Source of the DNA: Membranihabitans marinus
Lineage (GTDB): Bacteria > Bacteroidota > Bacteroidia > Chitinophagales > Saprospiraceae
Length of the DNA stretch: 64,000 nucleotides
Assembly: GCF_019802045.1 (NCBI RefSeq)
Contig: NZ_JAHVHU010000004.1
Location: forward strand, 186,001-250,000
Direction: 5' to 3'
The notes below the pieces were generated by a model. It saw only the letters and a program-made list of their open reading frames with translations. It was not told the DNA's origin and did no database searches. Positions 28,071 to 35,775 of this stretch are shown here, piece by piece; within the stretch, counting starts at the first letter, position 1, and every line of letters starts with the position of its first letter. Made by a program: the position numbers and the translations under genes.

Positions 28071-28997
28071 TCAAACCGGCTCATCATTTTGGGATGCGTC
28101 AAACTTTTTCAATGGTCCTTTTGCCATTTCAGCGAGTGTTTCGCCACCTCGTATACCAAAATCGAGTGTACGGATCGGGAATGGAATCATTATATCCGCT
28201 TCGTCATAGGCTTTCTTAATGGCGATAACAGCTTCTGAGCGCGCTTCCAGGAAATCGGTATGCTTCTGGTATTCGATCCATACCCGAGCTTCCAGATTGA
28301 TCGAACTACCTCCAAATTCTTTAAAAAATACTTCAATGTCTTTCTCTTTCATCCGGTGCGGAATATGTTCCAGTGCTTTTTTTGTCACCGATCGAACCTT
28401 TTCCAAATCATCTCCATAAGAAACCCCACAATCCAGATCGACACGGTATCTAGCCGGTTGAGAAAAATTAAACAATGGATTCTGAAAAATATCCTTATTG
28501 GGTATCACCACCAACTGACCTTGGAGCGATAATAGTTCAGTAGTTCGAAATTGAATTTCTTTAATTCTTCCTTTAATATCGTTGGTTTCTATTAAATCAC
28601 CAACTTTAAAGGGAGCTCTCACAGCCATCATAATTCCAGCCATGAAATTGGCTGCAAAATCTTGAAAGGCAAAGGCGAGTGCCAAGCCTATAATTCCAGC
28701 GCCAGCCAGTAAAGAAGTCACGGCTTTATCCAGTTTAAGAACACTCAGAGCTACGAACATTCCTATAATTATCACTAAAACATAGGTAATCGTAGTTAGC
28801 AATTTTATCAAAGATTCCCGTTGAAGAAGTTTCCCGACCAGCTTGCCAACGATTTTTTTAATTAATCTGGCTAGAAAATAGAAGCCGATAACAATAATAA
28901 CGGCCAATACAAAATTAGGTAGCATTTCAACAACTAACCGATACCATTCCAATAATTTATCCCAAATAAGTTGTAGTGGACTTTGTGCTTCTTCCAT
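28071..28997 (-). CDS. MscS-family mechanosensitive channel
   Basis: About 308 residues from the ATG at 28997; a TTG at 29018 would add seven residues. Three hydrophobic helices are followed by the pore-lining TM3 with Gly/Ala pattern (LLAGAGIIGLALAFAFQDFAANFMAGIMM) and the beta domain GDLIETNDIKGRIKEIQFRTTELLSLQGQLVVIPN, typical of MscS. A cytoplasmic alpha/beta cage domain follows. It releases solutes on hypo-osmotic shock. It lies downstream of the nqr terminator and is separately transcribed. Confidence 0.92.
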   Translation of the reverse strand: MEEAQSPLQLIWDKLLEWYRLVVEMLPNFVLAVIIVIGFYFLARLIKKIVGKLVGKLLQRESLIKLLTTITYVLVIIIGMFVALSVLKLDKAVTSLLAGAGIIGLALAFAFQDFAANFMAGIMMAVRAPFKVGDLIETNDIKGRIKEIQFRTTELLSLQGQLVVIPNKDIFQNPLFNFSQPARYRVDLDCGVSYGDDLEKVRSVTKKALEHIPHRMKEKDIEVFFKEFGGSSINLEARVWIEYQKHTDFLEARSEAVIAIKKAYDEADIMIPFPIRTLDFGIRGGETLAEMAKGPLKKFDASQNDEPV

Positions 28998-29038
28998 CGA
29001 TATTATTTGTTTGCTCAAGTAGATATATTTAACCTAAT

Positions 29039-29076
29039 AAAAAAACTCTATCCCAACAGAGTCAGGATAGAGTTTT
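29039..29076 (-). terminator. Intrinsic terminator of the nqr operon
   Basis: AAAACTCTATCC (29042-29053) and GGATAGAGTTTT (29065-29076) form a perfect 12-bp stem with an 11-base loop. On the minus strand it is followed by a run of T (seven with the stem). It lies 31 bases after the nqrF stop codon. Confidence 0.85.
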
Positions 29077-29106
29077 AATTTTTATTTAATATAAAGATGC
29101 GGGGGA

Positions 29107-30426
29107 TTATCCGAAATCATCAAAAGCTATATTTTCTTCGGGAACACCGAGTTCATCAAACATATTAAGACAAGCATCGAGCATTGGGCCTGGTCCACAC
29201 AAATAATACTCCACCTCTTCAGGTTCTGGATGGTCTTTTAAGTAGTTATCATACAATGCCTGATGGATAAACCCAGTAAATCCATCGCCTTCCGGATCAT
29301 CGAGTGATTTTTTGACCTTCCAGTTATCCTCTTCAAGAGCAGCAGATAAAGCAATGTTGTACTGGAAGTTATCGTATTCTTCTTCCAATTTACGGAAATG
29401 ATCGGTATAGAACAACTCTCGCTTACTACGGCCACCGTACCAGTACGTGATCTTTCGGTCTCTTTCATTCTCCGTTTCAAATAAATGGAACAAATGAGAA
29501 CGGAGCGGCGCCATCCCGGCACCACCGCCGATGTAAATCATTTCTTTCTTACTATCTTTTATAAAGAATTCACCATAAGGTCCCGAAATGGTAACCTTGT
29601 CACCTGGTTTCTGATCAAATACATAAGAGGAGCATACACCGGGATTCACATCTTTCCAGGAATTGGTATTGCGATCAAAAGGAGGTGTGGCAATCCGGAT
29701 ATTCAACATAACAATATTTCCTTCTGCAGGGTGGTTCGCCATGGAATAAGCTCGAAACTGCGGTTCATCGTTGACCATTTTCAGATCCCACAATTTCCAA
29801 TTATCCCACTCACTTTTATATTTATCTGCGCCTGCCGGGTCATCTGGTAAAGGACTAATGTCAAAATTTTCGAATTTAACGACTGTTTCCGGGACATCGA
29901 TCTGGATATAACCACCTGGTTTAAAATCCAACGTCTCCCCCTCCGGTAGTTTTACGATAAATTCTTTAATAAATGAAGCCACATTATAATTTGACACCAC
30001 TTCACACTCCCACTTCTTAATTCCAAATATTTCTTCAGGAATTTTAATAGTCATATTATCCCGAACTTTCACCTGACAGGCCAGTCGCACATTGTTTGCA
30101 GCTTCTTTTCGGCTGATGTGATTCAATTCAGTGGGAAGAATATCCCCACCTCCGGAAAAAACCTGACAGGTACACATAGCACAGGTTCCACCACCACCGC
30201 AAGCGGATGGTAGAAATATATTTTGATCAGCAAGCGTGGTTAACAAAGAGGAACCAGGCTGCGCTTTGATCGGTTTTTCTTCATCGCCATTAACAATAAT
30301 GTCGACTTCGCCTTGTGGAACAAGCTTTTTTCTTGCAAAGATCAGCATCATGGCCAACAGGAGTATCAAAACACTGAAGACCAGAATGGCGTATGCTATC
30401 GGTAATAAATCGAGTAATATGATCAT
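29107..30426 (-). CDS. nqrF: Na+-NQR subunit F (NADH entry subunit)
   Basis: The 439-residue protein has one N-terminal membrane helix (about 8-30), a 2Fe-2S ferredoxin domain with Cys76, Cys82, Cys85 and Cys117 (SACGGGGTCAMC, RLACQV), an FAD domain (RAYSMANHP) and an NADH domain (GGGAGMAPLRSHL, YLCGPGPMLDA). It accepts hydride from NADH and passes electrons to the membrane subunits. It is about 30 residues longer than the usual about 408, from extended loops in the FAD domain. It is the last gene of the operon, 27 bases after nqrE and before the terminator. Confidence 0.97.
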   Translation of the reverse strand: MIILLDLLPIAYAILVFSVLILLLAMMLIFARKKLVPQGEVDIIVNGDEEKPIKAQPGSSLLTTLADQNIFLPSACGGGGTCAMCTCQVFSGGGDILPTELNHISRKEAANNVRLACQVKVRDNMTIKIPEEIFGIKKWECEVVSNYNVASFIKEFIVKLPEGETLDFKPGGYIQIDVPETVVKFENFDISPLPDDPAGADKYKSEWDNWKLWDLKMVNDEPQFRAYSMANHPAEGNIVMLNIRIATPPFDRNTNSWKDVNPGVCSSYVFDQKPGDKVTISGPYGEFFIKDSKKEMIYIGGGAGMAPLRSHLFHLFETENERDRKITYWYGGRSKRELFYTDHFRKLEEEYDNFQYNIALSAALEEDNWKVKKSLDDPEGDGFTGFIHQALYDNYLKDHPEPEEVEYYLCGPGPMLDACLNMFDELGVPEENIAFDDFG

Positions 30427-30453
30427 GATGTTCTATTCTAATTGTTCTCTCTT

Positions 30454-31056
30454 CTAATTAAAGGCATTTGGATCAATTCCCAGCAAACTCAAAAAAGCAA
30501 TTCCCATGAGTCCGGTTAAAAGGAATGCCATTCCTAAGCCACGCATTGGTGCGGGGACATTGGAGTAGGACATTTTTTCCCGGATGGCTGCAATAGCAAT
30601 GATGGCCAGAAACCAACCAAATCCACCCCCTAAACCAAAGGCCACGGATTCACCAAAATTGTATTCCCGAGTCACCACAAAAAGCGATCCACCTAAGATG
30701 GCACAATTCACAGTAATCAAGGGAAGAAAAATACCAAGCGCGCTGTATAAGCCCGGTGAAAATTTTTCAATGACCATTTCAACCAATTGAACCATGGATG
30801 CAATCACAGCTATAAACAGAATTAATCGCAAAAAGGTTAAATCCATTCCTAAAATACCATCCGGACTAAGTATATAAGTGGTGATTAACCAATTGATTGG
30901 TACTGTAATCCCTAAAACAAAAATCACCGCTAGTCCCAGACCAAATGCAGTCTTCACGGATTTGGATACAGCCAAATAAGAGCACATTCCCAAAAAATAT
31001 GAGAGCACCAGGTTCTCGATGAAAGCGGATTTGATAAAAATATTTATATACTCCAT
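30454..31056 (-). CDS. nqrE: Na+-NQR subunit E
   Basis: The 200-residue membrane protein has six helices and the family segments [28 protein letters not shown] and [20 protein letters not shown]. The Cys in each half (FLGMC and NCAILG) coordinate the intramembrane Fe-S centre shared with NqrD. It helps conduct Na+ and electrons. It lies 27 bases after nqrD in the operon. Confidence 0.97.
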   Translation of the reverse strand: MEYINIFIKSAFIENLVLSYFLGMCSYLAVSKSVKTAFGLGLAVIFVLGITVPINWLITTYILSPDGILGMDLTFLRLILFIAVIASMVQLVEMVIEKFSPGLYSALGIFLPLITVNCAILGGSLFVVTREYNFGESVAFGLGGGFGWFLAIIAIAAIREKMSYSNVPAPMRGLGMAFLLTGLMGIAFLSLLGIDPNAFN

Positions 31057-31083
31057 AATGTGTATGGTTTAAAAAGTTTGTAG

Positions 31084-31827
31084 TTAGGAGACATCAATCA
31101 ATTTGGTATTCCAGGCTCGTTGCGCCCAAATAAGGACAGCAATGATAAACATAGCCGATGCTGAAATGACCATGAGCCCATTATTTTGGTACCAACCAAA
31201 CCAAGAATCGAATCCGGAGGTCGCAGCTGTATTAATAAGATAATCTGGTGAAGCTCCGATAAATTTTAAAGTACCGAAAGGCGATCCGGCAAAAAGGGTT
31301 CCTTTTCCAAAGATTTCACGAACAATCCCGACAAGCAACAATATTGCTCCATATCCCAATCCATTGCCAATACCATCTAAAAATGATCTCCATGGTTTAT
31401 TCGCCATTGCAAAGGCCTCCAGTCGCCCCATCACAATACAATTCGTAATAATCAAACCGATAAATACAGAAAGCTGCTTATAAACGGTGTAGTTTACCGC
31501 TTTCAATGTCAGTTCTACGATGGTCACTAACGTTGCTATAATAACCAGCTGCACGATCATACGTACAGCTTTCGGGATATAAGAACGTAATAGTGATGTG
31601 AATAAGTTGGAGAAAGCACAAACGAATATTACAGCAATCGTCATGACGAAGGACGGGTACACCAATGTGGTTACTGCCAGCGCCGAACAAATCCCAAGTA
31701 CCTGAACGGTAATAGGATTGTCATCATTCAACGGATCCGTTATTAGTTTGCGTTCCTTCTTCCCAAATTCAAAAAGCGGCTTTTTTTCTTTAAGCGGTGC
31801 TTTTTCTTTGTTAATCGTCTCAGCCAT
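31084..31827 (-). CDS. nqrD: Na+-NQR subunit D
   Basis: The 247-residue membrane protein is homologous to NqrE. Motifs include LGICSALAVTT and IGLIITNCIVMGRLEAFAMAN, which supply the Fe-S ligand cysteines. The first about 35 residues (many Lys and Glu, LKEKKPLFEFGKKERK) extend the usual N-terminus of the roughly 210-residue subunit on the cytoplasmic side. It lies 18 bases after nqrC. Confidence 0.96.
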   Translation of the reverse strand: MAETINKEKAPLKEKKPLFEFGKKERKLITDPLNDDNPITVQVLGICSALAVTTLVYPSFVMTIAVIFVCAFSNLFTSLLRSYIPKAVRMIVQLVIIATLVTIVELTLKAVNYTVYKQLSVFIGLIITNCIVMGRLEAFAMANKPWRSFLDGIGNGLGYGAILLLVGIVREIFGKGTLFAGSPFGTLKFIGASPDYLINTAATSGFDSWFGWYQNNGLMVISASAMFIIAVLIWAQRAWNTKLIDVS

Positions 31828-31845
31828 GTTGGATGATATTTTGAG

Positions 31846-32562
31846 TTATTTTTGTATTGATTCGAAGTAAGGCTCGTAGTTCTGCAATCCGTTGTAGAGC
31901 ATTTTAGTGACTCCATCGGATGTGATTGTCGCACCAGATATTCCTTCTACCTGGTGGCTTGGTTGCCGGATAATTCCTTTGACAACCTGTACTGCAGTAT
32001 ATTCACCTTCATCGTTATAAATTTCCTTGCCTTCAAACTGTTCTGGGAAGGCTGGGTTATCTTTGATTTCTGCACCAAGACCTGGCGTCTCTCCGGCGTG
32101 ATCAAAACTCACTCCAGCGATAGTTTCTAAGTCCTGTTGTAAAGCAATGTTGCCCCAGATAGCGTCCCACAAGCCCTGACCGCGAACACTGACTATATAA
32201 AGCTTTGATCCATCATCTTTATTGTAGATATATACGGGATAATGTTGTTCGGCTTTGGGTTTTTTGAGTTCCACTTCCAATAAAACCTCTTCAGCACTTT
32301 CTCCCTCTACAATATTGCCGTTGGCATCGACGACGATCTCTTCTATTTTATTATCAAATATATCTTGCACCTCCTGGACGGTCATCGCATCAATCGATTT
32401 ATCGAATTCATCGGAGATAGAAAGAAGCACACTTTTTTTATTGTAAACAGCAGCATTCAGTTCATGAATCGGCTTTAAAACAGTTTGCATGCCCGCCAAT
32501 ATAAACGCCACGACCACGGTCATGATCAAGACAAATTTTATGATGTAGTTTGTATTACGCAC
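31846..32562 (-). CDS. nqrC: Na+-NQR subunit C (covalent FMN)
   Basis: The 238-residue protein has one membrane helix (about 8-26) and a periplasmic FMN-binding domain. The flavinylation motif EGISGATITSDG places the FMN-attached threonine at about Thr212. Covalent attachment needs an ApbE transferase, which is not in this window. It overlaps nqrB by 8 bases. Confidence 0.96.
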   Translation of the reverse strand: MRNTNYIIKFVLIMTVVVAFILAGMQTVLKPIHELNAAVYNKKSVLLSISDEFDKSIDAMTVQEVQDIFDNKIEEIVVDANGNIVEGESAEEVLLEVELKKPKAEQHYPVYIYNKDDGSKLYIVSVRGQGLWDAIWGNIALQQDLETIAGVSFDHAGETPGLGAEIKDNPAFPEQFEGKEIYNDEGEYTAVQVVKGIIRQPSHQVEGISGATITSDGVTKMLYNGLQNYEPYFESIQK

Positions 32563-33805
32563 TTTTCAATCTTTTTTTCATGTTACTTTCAACAATATAA
32601 TGATCCATCAACGGAGCCATCGTATTCATAAACAAAATCGCCAACATCCATCCCTCAGGATAGGCCGGATTGATAATTCGCACAATCATACCGATCATAC
32701 CGATCAGGAAACCATAGATTAATTTACCAAAATTAGTCCCGGCTGCTGTGACAGGGTCGGTCGCCATATATACGATTGCAAACCAAAAACTACCCATCAG
32801 CAACTGGTCTTGCCATGGTACATTCATAAATGGAGTAGCTCCCCACAAGTTGAATAACATGGACATGACGATTGCGCCAAACAATCCACTTACCATGATT
32901 CGCCAACTACCTATCTTTGTAATGATCAACATCAATGCGCCTAAAATGATTAAAGGTTTTGATGTTTCTCCGATGGACCCGGGTATGGTTCCCCAGAACA
33001 TTTGACTTGAACTGTATATTTCCGTCACTTTATCCCACCCGCCTTCATAAGCAAGAGCCAGTGGAGTTGCGCCGGTAAACCCATCAATTATGGTAGCACT
33101 GGGATCAAATTGTGCCCAGCCAAACCATTCGAATAGTGTGTTGAAAAAAGAAGTCTGCCACCAACCATACTCTACCTGAGCACCTGGCAAAATATTTTCA
33201 AACCCAGCAATCCATACCTGATCTCCCGAAATGGTTGTCGGATAGGCGAAGAAAACAAATGCCCGGGCTAATAAAGCAACATTCCATATATTCATACCAG
33301 TACCACCAAATGCTTCTTTTCCGAGAAATACAGCAAAAGCAACCGCCAGACACAACATCCAAATTGGTAAATCCGGTGGCATGATCAAAGGAATCAAGGC
33401 ACCGGAAACTAAAAATCCTTCCTCTATCGGATGTCCTTTCTTCCAGGCGAAATAAAATTCAATCCCCAGTCCCACGACGTGGGTCCATATAAACAAGGGA
33501 AGTAACTTCGTAAGCCCGTAAGCTAGTTTTAAATGAAAACCATTAAAAAAACCAGTATGGATTCCCAGAGCTTGGAAGTGTTGATGTCCGATGTTGTAGG
33601 TACCGAATAAATAACACAATTGCAAGGCCAGAACAACCATAACCATGGTTCTCTTCAGATCAATTCGATCTCTGATATGAACGCCTTCCGGCGTGGTCGT
33701 ATCATTTGGCGTGAATAGGAAAGTGAATAGGCCATCGTACAACGTATGGTTAATCGTTCCTTTCTTAGGCTCTATTTTCTTTATAAATTTCAGCAGCTTG
33801 TTCAT
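32555..33805 (-). CDS. nqrB: Na+-NQR subunit B (covalent FMN, quinone/Na+ site)
   Basis: The 416-residue membrane subunit has about ten helices. Recognised segments include LPLFIWTHVVGLGIEFYFA, the GGTGMNIWNVALLARAF stretch and DGFTGATPLA, where Thr247 fits the FMN-linked threonine. It carries riboflavin, FMN and the quinone and Na+ sites. The gene starts 82 bases after nqrA, the widest gap inside the operon, with no obvious terminator in it. Confidence 0.96.
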   Translation of the reverse strand: MNKLLKFIKKIEPKKGTINHTLYDGLFTFLFTPNDTTTPEGVHIRDRIDLKRTMVMVVLALQLCYLFGTYNIGHQHFQALGIHTGFFNGFHLKLAYGLTKLLPLFIWTHVVGLGIEFYFAWKKGHPIEEGFLVSGALIPLIMPPDLPIWMLCLAVAFAVFLGKEAFGGTGMNIWNVALLARAFVFFAYPTTISGDQVWIAGFENILPGAQVEYGWWQTSFFNTLFEWFGWAQFDPSATIIDGFTGATPLALAYEGGWDKVTEIYSSSQMFWGTIPGSIGETSKPLIILGALMLIITKIGSWRIMVSGLFGAIVMSMLFNLWGATPFMNVPWQDQLLMGSFWFAIVYMATDPVTAAGTNFGKLIYGFLIGMIGMIVRIINPAYPEGWMLAILFMNTMAPLMDHYIVESNMKKRLKSA

Positions 33806-33887
33806 GCTTAATTTTTACGTTCTTTTTATTTAGATCATTCTATTTATCTGCGACAAAGTCGACGCTGCAGGATGTCTCAGCTATCCA

Positions 33888-35507
33888 TTAAGCTTCGTAC
33901 TGCATATAATCCAACCCCTCGCGTAAAATTCTCTGTAGTGGTTGCTTTGACGTGCAAACAAATTCACATAAAGCTACATCTTCTTCTACTAATTCATAAA
34001 TACCCAACCCTTCCATTCGGTCGATATCTTGAGTAACGATCCCTTTGAAGAACTGCTGCGGATAGGTATCCACGGGCAAGACCTCTTCATATTGTCCGGT
34101 CATGACGAATGCTCGTTTTTCTCCATGTTTATTCGTATCAACATTGTATTTCATATCCTTAAAGAGAAAATTGGGATATGTGTGCGATGCACTGGGCCGC
34201 ATGGATTGGGGGACAAGCCAGCCAAACATTTCATATTGATCTCCTTCCGGAATAATAGTTACCTGCTGTGTATAAAAATCAAGAAAAGGATTTTCACCTT
34301 TTTTATTTCCATGAAGTACATGCCCAGAAATCACACGAATACCAGGATCGTCAAATGATTCGGGCACTATCTCGCTCAAATCAGCTCCCAGATATGTTTT
34401 GACATAATGGGGATCATGTGCAGCATTACCGCTAATATTTATGACCCGTTGTGCATCATATATATCAAGCAGAAACATATTGCCCAATGTGATCAGTTCT
34501 TGAACACCAATGGTCCATACGATGTCTCCCTTTTTGATGTAGTCGATGTGATGAATCTGGACACCGACATTACCACAGGGGTGTGGACCGTCAAAAGCAT
34601 GGTATTCCACGCCGTTTATTTCAGTCAATTCGCGCGGCAATTCAGCATCTTTCCGTCCGTCGATACCCATATAAACTTTTCCATCCGTTAATTTATGAAG
34701 TACCTCGACCCCTTTTTGAATGGCCTCATATCTACCATCAATTTTTGCTGACATTGCACCGGCTAAGGGTGCTGTATCAAAAGTAGAAATAAAAATATCT
34801 CTCGGATCGCCTTCGTTATCTGGTAATATATTAAAAGGACGCTGTCGGAATAAGGGCCAGCCACCATTCTTTTTTAAAAACTCTCGTATGGTTAGCCGAT
34901 CTGATGATTTTAGATCCGGACTATTTAGTTTTTTATACTTAATTTCACGATCAGCTAATACGATGACCTGGTTCACCGCTCTCTTTGCTCCACGTACGAT
35001 GCCAGCCATTTCACCACTGACCGGACTCACAAAAAACACATCAGGATGTTGTTTGTCATAGAACAAAGGGTCACCAGCTAGAACTTCCCCTCCATCTTCT
35101 ACCACTACTTTGGGGATAGGCGCTATGTTGTGAAAATTAAATGGCTGAAGTGCATATCGACTTGTATGAACTTCGGTAAACTTATTCTTTGAGGCTCCTT
35201 TAAGCAGGATATCCATTCCCTTTTTTAGTTGATGGACTTGTCGGGACGGAAGGCCATCTTCTTCGCTGTAATCCTTATGATAGTTCGTTTGCTTTGACTG
35301 AACGGCAATCTGAATAACATTACTACTGGCTACGGCCACAGCACCGATGATTAACACGATTAATATCAATAATAAACCGATGGTAACCATATCATTATCC
35401 GCCGAACTCTGGCTGTACCCGGTCTGAGTAGATATCAGCACCGCAAGCATTGTCGCTATACTGATTGAAGACCAATTGGAAGGAAAGATAGTTCTCCTCA
35501 TTTTCAT
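33888..35507 (-). CDS. nqrA: Na+-NQR subunit A with N-terminal membrane anchor
   Basis: The 539-residue protein has the NqrA core from about residue 92 (HQLKKGMDILLKG), with PVSGEMAGIVRGAKRAV, GGWPLFRQRPFN and GPHPCGNVGVQIHHID. The usual subunit is about 450 residues and soluble on the cytoplasmic face. Here an extra about 90 residues hold a signal-peptide-like stretch (about 14-33, ending TGYSQSS) and a strong membrane helix (about 41-61), then a polar linker. The ATG used lies only 25 bases after a perfect -7 box, supporting the long form. It is the first gene of nqrABCDEF. Confidence 0.93.
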   Translation of the reverse strand: MKMRRTIFPSNWSSISIATMLAVLISTQTGYSQSSADNDMVTIGLLLILIVLIIGAVAVASSNVIQIAVQSKQTNYHKDYSEEDGLPSRQVHQLKKGMDILLKGASKNKFTEVHTSRYALQPFNFHNIAPIPKVVVEDGGEVLAGDPLFYDKQHPDVFFVSPVSGEMAGIVRGAKRAVNQVIVLADREIKYKKLNSPDLKSSDRLTIREFLKKNGGWPLFRQRPFNILPDNEGDPRDIFISTFDTAPLAGAMSAKIDGRYEAIQKGVEVLHKLTDGKVYMGIDGRKDAELPRELTEINGVEYHAFDGPHPCGNVGVQIHHIDYIKKGDIVWTIGVQELITLGNMFLLDIYDAQRVINISGNAAHDPHYVKTYLGADLSEIVPESFDDPGIRVISGHVLHGNKKGENPFLDFYTQQVTIIPEGDQYEMFGWLVPQSMRPSASHTYPNFLFKDMKYNVDTNKHGEKRAFVMTGQYEEVLPVDTYPQQFFKGIVTQDIDRMEGLGIYELVEEDVALCEFVCTSKQPLQRILREGLDYMQYEA

Positions 35508-35531
35508 TTGATGTCATTAAAAAATATAGTG

Positions 35532-35539
35532 CAAATATA
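35532..35539 (-). promoter_or_regulatory. -7 promoter box of the nqr operon
   Basis: Minus-strand TATATTTG matches TAnnTTTG exactly, 25 bases upstream of the nqrA ATG. A second match, TACTTTTG, lies at 35638-35645 and may be a second start point. Confidence 0.6.
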
Positions 35540-35775
35540 AAATGGTTTCTAGTAACCAGTGAATTCATTTACCGCCTGAGAATAGTTTAGATTCAATCCA
35601 ATTAGACTGTATAACAGGTTGTTTTTCTTTCACGGTGCAAAAGTATCAATATACCATACAATACACAAATATTACGGCGTATTTCATGTTGAAATATTGA
35701 GAATGTATATTTATTGAAGCGGTCGTCATCCAAAATGAGCGTTCCCCTTCATTGATGGTCCCGGCAAAGGGGGCA

